In this document: piece by piece, positions 20,116-32,000 of the stretch | Numbering within the stretch: position 1 is the first letter of the stretch | How the letters are laid out: every line of letters starts with the position of its first letter | NCBI RefSeq assembly: GCF_023065955.2 | Contig: NW_026622819.1 | Coordinates: forward strand, 1,004,501 to 1,068,500 | Direction of reading: 5' to 3' | DNA length: 64,000 nucleotides | From: Ursus arctos | Taxonomy: Eukaryota > Chordata > Mammalia > Carnivora > Ursidae | Made by a program: the position numbers and the translations under genes | The notes under the pieces: generated by a model | Databases searched by the model: none | Seen by the model: the letters and a program-made list of their open reading frames with translations, nothing else | What the model was told of the DNA's origin: nothing

Positions 20116-22680
20116 TTTATTCTTTTCAAATTAAGGCATTCAGTGCTATAAATTCCCTCCTAAGTTCTACTTTAGTTGAATTTCCTAAAGTTTGATATGT
20201 TTTTGTTTACATTCAGTTCAAAATATTTCCTACTTTCCCTTTAGATTTCCTTTATGAACCATTATTTATATATAATATCAATTAGTTTCCAAATATTTGA
20301 GGATTTTCTTTATATATTTTATTCTTTTCTGGGTATATTTCTTGTATCAGTACCTAATTTACTTGCTTTCTTCATTGGAGAACACACTGGAATCCTTTTA
20401 AGTTTATTGGGGTTCATTTTATTCTAGAACATGGTTGGTCTTTGTGGGTGTTTCACATGCATTTGAAAGGAATGTGTATTCTGCTATCACTGGGTGATGC
20501 ATCAACGTCAAATAGATCCAGTTGGTTGTACTGTTTTAAGGTTGTCTGTATCCTTACACACTTTGGTGCCCTTGTCCAGTCATGGTTGGGAGATAGGTGC
20601 CGAGCTCCCCAGGTGTGATTGTGTGGACCGGCCCATTTCTCCTGCGGCTCCACGTGTCTTCACTGCATTGATTGTGAAACTCTGTGTTAGGTGCACTCAC
20701 ACGGAGGACCGTTCCATCTTCCTGGGGAGCTGAAAACTAATAGCCTTTGCTCTGAAATTGACTTTGATGTTAGAACCACCACTGCATTCCACCTTTTTTT
20801 CAAGTAGAGTTGGCATCCATCCTTTCCCCTTTAACCCATCATTTCAAGGGTGTTTCTCATAGGCATCATATGTTAGGTCTTGCTTTTATACCCAGTCTGG
20901 TGGTTTCTGCTGTTATTGGGGTGGAGGGGGTGTTCAGATCATTTACATTTAATGTGAATGTTGATATGGTTGGGTTTAAATCTACCATCTGTTATTTGTT
21001 TTCTATTTTTCCAATGGGTTCTCTGTTCCCTACTTCCACTTTTTCTGCCACCTTTTGGATTGAGTAGTTTTGTAAAATTCAATTTCCCCTCTTTGGTTGG
21101 CTCCTGAGCTGCATCTCTTTGTTCTGTTACTTTAGTGGTTGTGGTACGTGTCTTGCCCCTGACCCAGTCTGCCCTCAAGTGACTTGATGCCACCGGACAT
21201 ATCCCGTGAGGACTTCTGTTTACCCTCCACCCGTTGCGACGTTGTTTTCAACGTTTTACCTCTGCATGCTGTGAACCCAAGAATATGAAATCGATTTTGC
21301 TTTAGACAGCCAATCATCTTTTAAAAAGATTTAAATAATAGGAACATAAATGTATTTCCCATTTCTGGTCCTCATTCTCTGTATAGATCAGGTTTCAAAA
21401 TGGTGCCATTTTCCTTCTGCTTTAAGTACTTATTTTAATATTTCTTGTAGTTAGGGTCTGCCAGTGATGAACTCTTTCAGTTTTTCTAAATCTAAAAACA
21501 TCTTTATTCCTGTTTTGAAGGATATTTTTGCTAAGTAAAGAATTCTGGGTTCGCAGTCTTCTGTTTCTTTCCTATTTTAAAGATGTCGCCCCACTGTCTT
21601 TTAACGAAGTGTGTTGTTTCTAACAAGATATCTGCTATTCTGCATATCTTTGCTCCTTTGTATGAAATGTGTCTTTTTTCCCCCTTCAGCTGCTGACTTT
21701 CTCTTTATCATTCATTTTTAGCCTTTGATTATGATGTGCCTGGTATAGTTTCCACCATGGTTCCTGTGCTTAGAGCTCATTGAGCACATTGGATCCAGGG
21801 GTTTATGGCTTGTATCAAATTTAGGAAGTTATTTCTTTGAATATTTTTTCTTTGCCCTTTTCCTTTGGGGACCGCATCAGGCAACGTGAGGTCCCACTGC
21901 TCACTGATGCAAAGTTCAATTTTTCCTTTTTTCTCTATTTCATTTTGAATAGATTGCATGGCTTTATCTTCAAGATCACTTGCCACGTCTTCTGCCATGT
22001 CAAATCCACCCTTAATCCCAACCCATGCATTTCCATCTCAAACACTATAGTTTTCATCTCTAGAATTCAGATTCATGTCTTTTTTAAAATTTTATTTATT
22101 TATTTTTGCAAGAGAGAGAGAACGAGTGGGGGGGCAGATGGAGAGGGGGAAGCAGACTCCCCGTTAAGCAGGGAGCCCAATGTGGGGCTCCATTCCAGGA
22201 CCCCGGGATCATGACCTGGGCCGAAGGCAGACACTTAACCGACTGAGCCACCCGGGTGCCCCCAGATTTGTCTTTTAAAAGATATTTTTCATTTCTCTAC
22301 TGAACGCATTGCACATGGTTCCAGTTTCTGAGCAGGTGGTACAGTTGAGCCGTGAAACAAGCTGTCAATGCCAGGTCTACGGATGACCTCACCTCAACAC
22401 TGCTAGGGCTGGCTCTGCTGGTTAGAGATCTTTCTGCTTTCTTGCATGCTGGTGATTTCTGATTGGATGCCAGGCATTGTGAATTTTACCCTGTTGGGTG
22501 CTGGATAATTTTGCATTCCTGAGAAATTTTGGAATTTTGTTTGGGGCTACAGGTAAGTAACTTGTCAACCATCTGGTCATTCTTCCAGGTCTTGCTTTTA
22601 AGCAAAACACAGTGGTGTTTTGTCCAGGGCTAATATTCCTCATTGCTAATATTCCTCAAACCCCCCCAGTGTTTCCCTCC
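20115..22680 (-). mobile_element. Old LINE-1, ORF2 to 5' region, reverse
   Basis: The plus strand is the complement of L1 ORF2 and upstream sequence. Examples are 'ttcagttcaaaatatttcc', 'gaatgtgtattctgct', 'catttacatttaatgtgaatg' near 20940, 'gaattctgggttcgcag' near 21540, 'gattatgatgtgcctgg' near 21730, and 'gattggatgccaggcattg' near 22460. It is split by unrelated sequence around 20570-20740 and 21080-21330 and by a Can-SINE at 22081-22263. Confidence 0.8.
22081..22263 (-). mobile_element. Can-SINE (SINEC), reverse, inside L1
   Basis: It runs from the complement of the A-rich tail through 'agagagagagaacgagtggggg' to 'ccgactgagccacccgggtgcccc'. Near-identical flanks ('cagattcatgtctttt' on the left, 'cagatttgtctttt' on the right) look like a slightly decayed target-site duplication. 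Confidence 0.93.
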
Positions 22681-23059
22681 TGATGGCCTGTTCCAGGAGG
22701 GAGGGTAAATCCAGTCTCGGTTTCTCCATCCTGACTAGAAGCAAAATTGTGGGCTCATTAACTTCCACTAAGTTTAAAAGAATTAATCAGAACCTAACCA
22801 GCTCTCGACAGTATTACACTGCAGGGATGGGCCCTGCTTGTCAGGGAGGAGCTCCCGCTCTGCTCCTCGGTGGGCGCTGGTCCGGGCTGCAGTCCGGTGG
22901 GCTACAGAGCTCCGTCCTGCTCTGCAATGGGGCAGAGTCCACACGGAGCGGCCTCATTTTGATGAGGGCACTTACTCTGTAGGATTCAGAGAGTTTGGAG
23001 TTTACTGAGATGTACTCTCTCGCCGAGGGTGTAATCTGGTTTGTCAACTGCTTTGTGTG

Positions 23060-24000
23060 CCCTTGAAAGAGCAATTAAGTCAATTTGGTAAATGGGGTTG
23101 TTCAAATTTTCTACATAATTATGTTTCTTCCCCTGCTGGTTCTATTGATTACTGAGAGGACGGTCTTAAACTCTCCACCTATATTTGCTGATTATTTCTC
23201 CTTTTAACTCTGTCAGTGCTTGCTAAGCCTATTTTAAGGTGTGTCATTAGGTACGTACACCTATAGGACTCGTGTCTTCCCGTTGCACGGAGCCCTTGGT
23301 GGTCGTGCGGGGAGTCCCCTCGTCTCCATGTTCACTTGGTGGTTGGTGGACATCAGTCTCACCACGTCGACCTCCTTATGGTTAGGTTTGCATGGTAGCC
23401 CGTTTTAAAAAATTTTCAGTATGCATTTAAACAGCATATAGTTAGTTTTCTAAAAAGAATTGTTCTGCAACTGATTTGGGAGTTTTTAAGTCTCTATTTG
23501 ATGTAATTACTCGTATGGTTGGATTGAAATTTTCCATGTGCTATTCGTTTTCTGTCTGTGTTGTCTGTCCTTCATTCCTTTTTCTCAGTTTCTTGCCGAG
23601 TTTGGATAAATTATTATTTAAAAAACATCCTATTTTATTTCTTTTATTGGCTTCTTAGTTGTATGTTTTTGTGTTCTTTAGGGGTTTACAATATACACTT
23701 TACCATAGTCTGTTTTCACATCCTCCCGACCCTTGCACACGGCCAGTTTCCACGTGCACAGTTCTCGACTTCATTCCAGGAGAGTGTTTCCTCTTCTCTG
23801 GCTGCTTGTAAGAGAGGTTTGTTTGTTTGTTTGTTTGAATGTGCCTTGCTGTATTTTTCTTATCGTCATTTTCCTTGTGGCTTATTGAGTTTCTTGGATG
23901 TCTGAGTATAGATTTGGAAAAGTTCTGGCCACTGTTTTGTCAAGTCTTTTTTTTTTTTTTTTGCCATGACTTACGTTTTCTGGGACTCAGTCACACGTGA
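23060..24000 (-). mobile_element. Further LINE-1 fragments, reverse
   Basis: The complement of L1 ORF2 reappears, for example 'attactgagaggacggtcttaaa', 'aaacagcatatagtta' and 'tggttggattgaaattttccatgtgctattcg'. Part of it covers the same L1 interval as the copy ending near 21070, so this is a separate insertion or a duplicated piece. It ends in 'ttcttggatgtctgagtatag' and a T-rich run. Confidence 0.65.
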
Positions 24001-26739
24001 TAGAACACGGAGCATCTCTTTCGGTCGGTTCTCCTTGTGGCTTGTGCTTCACTGGGAACCCACACCGCTGTTGCCTCACGGGTACTTTCCCTGAGGTGTC
24101 AGGGCTCTGGAACCTAGTCCAGGGCATGTCACGTGGGCTGGATGTCCACCACCCCTTCTCCCAGCCAGCCCGCGTGGGCTTAGAGACACTGCACAGAGTG
24201 GGGCTGGAGGCGGGGGTTGAGATGGAGCACGGTCAACAACGCAAGAGCACTGCAGGCCGAGGGGGGTCACACCGGACTCCCCCTCGACAGAAGCAGGTCC
24301 AGGACGCAGCCCCTGGGGTGGTGCCCTCCCCTGGGTGTCAGGATGGTGATGCTGGACCCCTCCTCACTGAAGGGGGTGTGTCCTCAATCAATACGCTTGT
24401 TCCGGGAATGGCTTTGTCTTCTTGCTCTCGGCAGTTCTGCCAGCACCATCTGCAGACTTAATGAGGGGTTCCTTCCCCACTGCCCATTGTGTATGACACC
24501 CGAAGGGCTGTGCTTTAGTGAAGGAAGCCTGCACTTGAGTCGCCGCACTGACCGAGGTCCCCCCGCCCAGAACAGCCAACCTTGCTGGACGGAGGAAGGA
24601 CCGGTGATGCTGCCGCCCATGGGGGACTGCACCTGTAACCTGGGGTGTGTCCTAAGGGGTGGCGCCCCTGACAGCTGGCGTGCTTCGGGCGGCGGACCAG
24701 CACTCGTGCTGTCTCACAGCACAGCACACGTCCCTGACACGGGCAGAGATGGCTCTTCTGACACCCAGTAGTTACTGGGGGGCGGCTCATGCTCTTGGCT
24801 CCCTGGCAGTCCCTCCTCCGCAGGACAGATCTCCCCGTTGCCGAGTTCAGCTGCCATGTGGTTCCCTCTCGCCAGCGAACCGGGAGCAGGGCTGATGTGT
24901 TTCACTTCCGTGGAGACTCAGCACCCAGCACACGGCGGTCACTGCCCCGTCCTGGCCCGCCCTCGAAGAGGTGAGCAGTGGGTCTACCTGCTGCCCCGCA
25001 TCAAGCGCCTCGCCCGCCTTACCAGGAGCCACTCTTGACAACTTGGGGTTCTTTTGCTTTACGATCATGGTTCCCAAGAACGGAACCTTCCTACGTGGGG
25101 ACACGACTGGCCCCTTGCCCGGATGGTCGGCAGCTATGTGGGGCCGCTCCTGCTGCTGACCCACCAGGACGTGGAGAGTGTTAGGAAGCTGACGAATGCA
25201 GGACACGGTGCTGTCCTCTTTTTGGAGCCCGGTGGGTCCTCTGGGCACTTTCACCACTAAGGTTGTGGCTAATAAAGGCTCCACATTCTCTGCAATAAAA
25301 ATCCTCCAGAACCTTCACTTTCCGAGGGGCCGGCAGGAGCCAAGAGCGTGTGCAGCTGGGGTGGGGAAGGGAGTTGTGAGCACGGGCCCCAGCCCCACAG
25401 CAGGTACAAGGGGAGCTGGTGACAAGCGCGGGGACGACTGGCTGGCCCGCTGTGTGCGTGTGCTGTGCGCACACAAGAGCACACGCTGGGTTGTTGCCTG
25501 TTCACCCTCCCCCCCGTGGCCTCTCCTGTAGTTTGTGTAGGAATACCGGGAGCGGGGACTGGTTAGCCCCGTAGCTCGGTTTCCATGTCGGGAAGCACTC
25601 TGGGCGGAGTGAGACTGCAGCAGCCTTAACGCTGCCCAGGGACGGACGTGGAGACCGAGGGATGGTACGTTTTCTGGGGGAGGTAAAAGCACCCACTGGG
25701 TGTGAGTCATGCGTGTAAGAGGCCGGGAACCCACAGAGAGGATGGGCAGTGCCCACCGTTGCGCTCAGAGCCCTGCTCCGCGAGCCAATGGCTGGGGTCT
25801 GACGCGCTCCTACGGGTGGGTTCTGGGGCCCCGGGTTGGACCAGCGCAAGCGGGGGCGTCGCAGGGGCGTGGCGGGGAGGGCGGGGATGCCTCTTCTGCT
25901 TCCGGTCTGATGGAACCTCCAGGAGCTTCCTCTTAACCGCGTGCACACATCCCAGGCAAGCCTGTTCCCACCCGGGACGCGGGCGAGCCGAGCTGACACA
26001 GAAGTCACGGCCAGCGGGGGACAGGCAAGCACCGTGGCCCCGAGCAGCGCACTGGGCCCGGAGCCCGCGGCGGCCTCCTTCCATCCGCCCTAGGGAGCAG
26101 GTCGGGCTCTGAATGTCCCTGCAACCATTCTCAGGCGATGCCCACTTACGATATGAAACAGGGCCACGCTTGCACGAAGGAAGCAGCACAATCTGCCGTG
26201 TCCCGGCTGAACGCCATTCCAGGGGCGCCTCTTCTCTGACCCGCCCCCGCCGGGGTCAGGCCACGTGTCCTCAGGACAGCCTGCTAGTCCGTGTGCTCGA
26301 GTGGGACCAGCACGTGCTATTCGATCCCTGGAGCGAGCGGCTGCTTGTTTTGTTTCCCTTAGTTTTGGGGTTGTGTGACTTTGACCCTGTTTCTTCGAAT
26401 TCTGAGCCCTTCACTGCCTCGGTGAGAGAAACGAAAGCAGGATCCTGTCTTGTTCTGCTTGTGTGTTCCAGGCGTGTGTTTGATGGAGAAATTCTAGAAA
26501 CCAACCCAGTACGCAGGCCAACAGCCGCACAAGTCTGAGCGCCTTAAAACGTCAGCACTGTCCCGACGACGCCGAACCGCTCCAGACCTTCCCTGAGTTC
26601 AAGAAAGGTTTTTCTACAGAATTTCAATTACTGTGTTTGCCAAACATGCTGGGCGAGATGCCGAGAAACCCCATCTTGATTGGTTCTCTGTCATGGCCTA
26701 AGAGATGCCTGCTGTTATCTTTCTTTCTTTTCTTTTTGA
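24001..26739. other. Intergenic region, no gene recognised
   Basis: Sequence is GC-rich and, between about 25700 and 26270, CpG-rich, with several overlapping chance open frames. None matches a family I know or has credible splice sites or codon bias. This is the 3' flank of LPCAT1 on the far side of its poly(A) site. No promoter or non-coding RNA could be supported. Confidence 0.5.
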
Positions 26740-26865
26740 CTTTATTTTTTTAAGTAGGCTCCACACCCAGCAGCGAGCCCAACTCGGGGCTCCCGACCCT
26801 GAGGTCAAGACCTGAGCTGAGATCAAGAGTGAGGCGCTTCCCTGACGGAGCCCCCCGGGCGCCCC
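26740..26865 (-). mobile_element. Can-SINE (SINEC), reverse, truncated
   Basis: The complement of the Can-SINE head and body is present ('aggctccacacccagcagcgagcccaac', then 'gatcaagagt', then 'gacggagccccccgggcgcccc'), but the usual GA-rich middle is missing. It ends about 40 bases beyond the predicted LPCAT1 cleavage site. Confidence 0.88.
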
Positions 26866-26904
26866 TGCTGTCTGTCTAATAAAAAGCCACACAACACACG
26901 TCAT

Positions 26905-28836
26905 TGTCAGGTGGGTACGACCATGTTTTATTCATTCCATTGGCAATGCAGAGCTGTTCCACGGCGCCCACCCTGGACTCCCGGTCCCCGTGGGGCCCCT
27001 TCTGCCCCCACCTCACACGAAGGGATTTCACTCCGAAACTATATACATTCACAGTTCTGAATGCCACTGACGTGAAGTCACTACGGAGAAGGTCAGGAGG
27101 AACAAACCTCCATTCCAAGTCTGCTTATCAGAGATTTTTTCCTGAAAATGCACAGCGGCATTTCATTCAAAAAGCCCTTCATCCACAGACGCAGAGGCGG
27201 GAGCCGAGCCAGGGTCCCTTCCCTCGGAATCTCGTTGATGTACCTCCTTCATTGGTCACGCGTACGTTCTCTAAAGATGAATTTTTATGCATTCTGCCGT
27301 TGAAGGTGGGTGACGGCGAGCTACGACGGCTGCGTCCGGGCTGCGAGCGTGCGGACCCCACACCACTGGCGCCCGGCCGGCCCTGCCTTGCTGGCGGGCG
27401 GAACGGAGGCTGGGCCTTCCCCTCGCTCCGGCCGCTGCTGGAAACGCACAGCGGGCACACCTCGGGAAGTCAGGAAATGTTTTTTCTGGCGGCCCTGGCG
27501 GTCGCTTTCTGTGGAGACGCCCAAGTGCAAAATCCAACCCCTTTAGAAATTCAGAAGAATTTCCTTCCCCAGGCAAACCCGAGGCTTTGCCACAGACCGG
27601 ACTAGAAGCCGTGGTCCTTGTGCTTTAAGAGCGGACCTCTCACCGTGCAGGGAGGACGCGACGCCGGGGGCTGAGCTCAGCGCCAGGAGCGGCAACATCA
27701 CCGCGTCCCTTTCCTGTGTGCGGACGCTCTGCTCCTCGCCTCTGACGCCACCGCGGCCCCAGCGCCTTCCCTGCGCCCTGGGTGCCGGCCTCGTGCCGCG
27801 GTGCGGGGAGGCCACGGGCAGGCGCCGTCACTGGACGCGCCGGGGCGCCAGCCAGCCTCCACCAGGCCCTGCCCGTCCGCCCGGGCGTCAGCCTCCAGGA
27901 GGCTCAGCAGACAGGCCAGGGCCGTCCCGCTGCGCCTCCCGCCTGACTCACGCACCTCGCCAGCGCCCGGCGGACCTGCGCTGTGCTGGAGTACGTTCCG
28001 TTACGCTGAACAGAAATACCAAGCTGGTAATGTTTATAAAAAAGAGGGGGATTTGGAAAGGATTAAAGAAGCAAAAAGGCGTCTGGGCCGGGTGCGTGTG
28101 GCGGACCCAGACGTGGAATGTACCTGGTAGAGAGAGGCCAGAAAGAGATTTAAGTCAAAGCCCCAGACAGCCTCGGATTCTATCAAAAAAGGGCCTATAA
28201 ATAAATATCCTCTGGCCCTCAAAGGAAAAATGAAGTAGAAAACAATTTTTTCTTCTTTTTTAAAAATGCTGAATGCTTCCTGAAGTATCTAAATGAAGTT
28301 TATAAAATACTCATGAGTTTCCACAAATATAGAAATGTTTAAAAATCAGACCGTGCTCTGCCAAACGGTGATCCCACAGAGGTTGGCAGAGAATTTGTGC
28401 TGGAATCAAAACGCACGGGACACCTCTTGGTCTCACGCGTGTCGCGTGTGCATGTGAAGGCCCGTCTACCCGCGCAAGCCGCCAAGCACAGACTCCAGTG
28501 GAGACGTGAGGAAAGACCACGGGAAGTGAACCCGGGACAGTCCAGGTGACTCGGCCATAGCTGGGGCCCCAGCCCAGGTGTCGCGGGAGGGACAGCCCCC
28601 GGGGCCCACACAGCCTCGCGGCTCAGGCACAGGCCCGCCCTCACGCAGGGCTCTCCACAAAAGAACAGGGGCAGAACGACCCCGGGTGTCGCAGAACTCG
28701 GGCCCGAGGCCAGTACATGCACAGCACACGCGGGAGAGCGAGGCCCGGCCGTGTCACCGTGAACAGGCTCACGGCCAGGTGGAGGCGGGTGGTGACAGGG
28801 CCGCAGAGAGGCCTCATCTCTCCAGAACCTTCTGTC
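26905..28836 (-). other. LPCAT1: LPCAT1 3' UTR
   Basis: This is non-coding sequence between the stop codon (28839-28837) and the predicted poly(A) site. The half nearest the stop (28000-28330) is AT-rich in places, while 27300-27970 is strikingly CpG-dense. No interspersed repeat is seen inside it, consistent with a conserved UTR. The left boundary is inferred from the AATAAA. Confidence 0.7.
26927..26932 (-). terminator. LPCAT1: LPCAT1 polyadenylation signal AATAAA
   Basis: The minus strand carries a canonical AATAAA here, 1.9 kb downstream of the LPCAT1 stop codon, which is close to the usual 3' UTR length of this gene. Cleavage is expected 15-25 bases further on, at about 26905-26912. The next bases (minus sense) are T/G-containing, as a downstream element requires. 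Confidence 0.75.
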
Positions 28837-29021
28837 CTAGTCCAGTTTCTTACGGAACGGTTTCCTTCTAGCATCCGCGTTTTCAGGGCTGAAGTCCGCA
28901 CAGAAGCCGTTGGGGGTTGGAGTGGGGGGCGTCTGTGCGCAGCTGTCCGAATGTGTCTGCTTGGGGTACAGGTACTCCTCTGCGAAGTTGGGGAACATTT
29001 CCGCAAACCTGCAGAAGTCAG
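28837..29021 (-). CDS. LPCAT1: LPCAT1 exon 14, coding part (C-terminus)
   Basis: The acceptor is TTTCCAG at 29028-29022; the stop TAG is at 28839-28837. It encodes the end of the third EF-hand (ADFCRFAEMF), then the tail ...NGFCADFSPEN... and the terminal KPFRKKLD. The dilysine KKLD is the known ER-retrieval signal of this enzyme. The tail is the same length as in human. Confidence 0.95.
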
Positions 29022-32000
29022 CTGGAAAGACAGAGGCACTGGGTTACCAGGGGGCAGACGTCTGGAATCTGGGGGCTCCTGTCCCTGGGCCTGCATGGGC
29101 CACCACCTCACACCCTTCCAGTAGGGCTGGAATCCCCAGCGGAGAGGGGCAGGGAGAGGGAGCGGGTGGGGGAGGGAAGGGGTGGGGGGAGAAGGGCAGG
29201 AGGAGGAGGGAGGCAGAAGGGAGGGGAATGGGGAGGAGGAGAGGAAGGAGGGGAGGGGGCAGGATCTCCGTCGCACATAGCAGAGCTGGCCACTGTGTCC
29301 TTTTGGCTATTCTTGTTTGGGGGAAGTCTACAGAAAACACAATTTTGGATTCAGCGGTGTGTTCCCGGTACTCTGTATGCGTGAGGGAGACATGTTCATC
29401 AGAGGATCTGCTCTGGGGACAGGACAAAGTGTCACGGAGGACCTGATACTCCGCACGGCAGGTGCTGTCGAGGGATGCGGCCACGCTCTGGAGACCACGC
29501 GCACGTGCGTGGGAGACAGGCCACGGTCCGAGCTGGTCACAGGGCCCGAGTGGCTCAGAGCCTGTGCATCTCCCAACAGCCCCGGACCCAGTCCCGGGGT
29601 GCAGAGTGCCCTCCAAGAGCTGGGAGACACTCATGGGCCTGGTGTGGGGGACCACAGACCCCCAGGAACACCGCCCGGGCTCCTCCGGGGGACACAGAAT
29701 GACTTACTGGAAAATGTCTGCAGTCGGTCAGTGCTCACTGTGAGCGACCCCCCCTCACCATCCGAACGCACCAGGACACAGGGTCTACTCTTCGTGCAGG
29801 AGGACACACACACACACACGCTAAATCAACAAGCACACTCGTGTCTGACATTTGGATGCAAACGTCCAAACAAGACATGAACAATGACCTTTCCTGAGCA
29901 AATGTCTACTTTTTTTTAGCGAGCATACATTCACTTCCAAATGTGCACACTGGCGGGCCCGCTGAGGGGGGCTGCCTTCCAGGGATCCTGCTGCCCCAGA
30001 CCCCTTCCCCTCAGCCAGCAAGTGGGTTTCAGGTCTGAGTCCCTGAGGATCTTAGCTGTCCCAATTCATGTGGGTAAAAGTGATGAGCCCCCCCACCGCC
30101 CCCTGCGAGGTCACGCCCGCAGCGGTCAGTGCTGATGGGGCCAGCTCTTCGCTTCCACGGAGGACCCAGATCACGGACCCCCGTGGGCTGCCACGGCCCA
30201 GCCTCAGCACACACTGTCTACAGCCCCGGGGACGGCGTGGTCTGGGGTCCAAGCTTGGGCTTCTGATCTGGCTCTCGTCAACCCCACACAAATCAGACTC
30301 AAAATCCCCTAATAGTCCCTGCTGGGCTTGGGGGAGAATCTTCCTTCTGGGACCTTTGTGCTGCACAAGACAACACCGTGTCCTGGTGAGCACGCATGGG
30401 CACTGCTTCCACTTCGTCCCCGTGCCCCACCTCCTGGGCACACCCCCGTACAACGGGGCCCTCCTCCCCCGTGCCTGGGCCACTCACCGAATGTGATCCT
30501 CCCCGTCCCCTCCTGGTCGATGGCCTGGAAAAGGCTGGTCACACTGAGCTCTGCCACTCCTAAGGCAGTCTTGAGGATGCTGGACAGGGTGTCCTCATCG
30601 ATGTCGCCATCCTGTGACCCGTACATCTGCAGGCAGAGCCCGGCGTCACCCCATGACCCCCCAACCGTGCAGGCGTCCCGTTTCTCCTGCTCACGGGGTT
30701 CCCAGCTCTCGAGCAGGCCCTGACCCCACCGGTTCAGAACAGCCAGAGCTCCGCTCACAAGCTGACCCCCACGGGGAACTGAGGTCTGTGTGCACAGCCT
30801 GCCCTCCCACTAGAGGGGGCTCCGGGCAGCAGTGTGTGTCCCCTGGGTCAGGGACGGAGCCGGCACCCTGGGCTTGCTGGCACACGTGGGGGCTCGTGGG
30901 CTTCTGCTCAATGACATGAACGAGCCGCCACCTTGCTTGACCTTTAGGACCTTTAGGAGGTGGTTGACCCATGGACCCTCTTTCCAACAGCTTCTGCTTT
31001 GGTTCCGGCATGGGACCGAGAGAAAGGCACCGAAGGATTAGTGCCATGAACCACGGTGTGGTCCCCCTGCTGGGAAAGGCTGTCCGCCCCTGTCAGGCAG
31101 GCCCAGCAGCATGGGCTTGGGGGGGGGGATTGTCATCCTCTCCTTGGCTCCCCCTCCTTCCGCAGCCCGGTAAGCCTGCCCCTCAGGCAGGAGCCTCGGT
31201 GATGCGGCCTGGAGAATAGTCAGCTCCATGTTCTGAGAGCAAGCCAAGCACGGCCATTATTCTCACACCAGACTCTACAAGCTGGCAGCAGAGAAGCTGC
31301 CCCAGGTTGGGGTCCATCAAAATGGGGTGTGCTGAAGGCAGGCGCAGCAGAGGGGCCACAAGCCAGGTGCAGGCCTAGGGTCCTCCGAGCTAGCCTGCTC
31401 AGGCTGGAAGAGGCAGGTCAGGCCCCCAAATATCAATGTCACCCAGTTAATTCTCATACAGGGCACTGTACACCGAGCGGGTTTCAGTCATGCTACGGGG
31501 AGGGTCTGCTGGGGTCATTCTCCAAGCAGTGAGAGACAAGCAGCTGCTTGGCTTACACATCAGGTTCTCATGAATCTGGCTAATGTGAGTTGCCCCCGCA
31601 AGAAGTACCCATTCTGAGACCTTGACAAACTGTTTCTAGGTGAATAATGCCAGCCCAGCTCTATCCTAGCTGACAGTGTCCTGGTGAAGCCAGTCAGGTG
31701 AATCTGCAGGTGAGCGGGGACCCCATTATGGGTATCTCCCAGACTCCCACAATCCCTGCAGCAGGGATGAATGGCTCGGCTCTGGGCAGGCAGCTCCTTC
31801 GCACCCTAAGTCAACGGGCTGATGAAGAGGTTGCGTTGGGAGAACTGACAGGTAGGGGGCTGCACAGGATGGATGTGTTACAGCACTTGGCGTGGGGCAC
31901 CCGCCAGCCCTGTCCGGGGACCCTGGAACTCACGAAGACCCTACCCTGTGCTCTTCTTACGAATGTGCATTACAAACTGCAGGCAGAAACTGATCCGGGA

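Noticed and set aside
26876..26882. Plus-strand AATAAA near 26879 as a poly(A) signal of a rightward gene
   Set aside because: No plus-strand gene ends here. It lies next to a Can-SINE, whose family carries such motifs, and the nearby minus-strand AATAAA fits LPCAT1.
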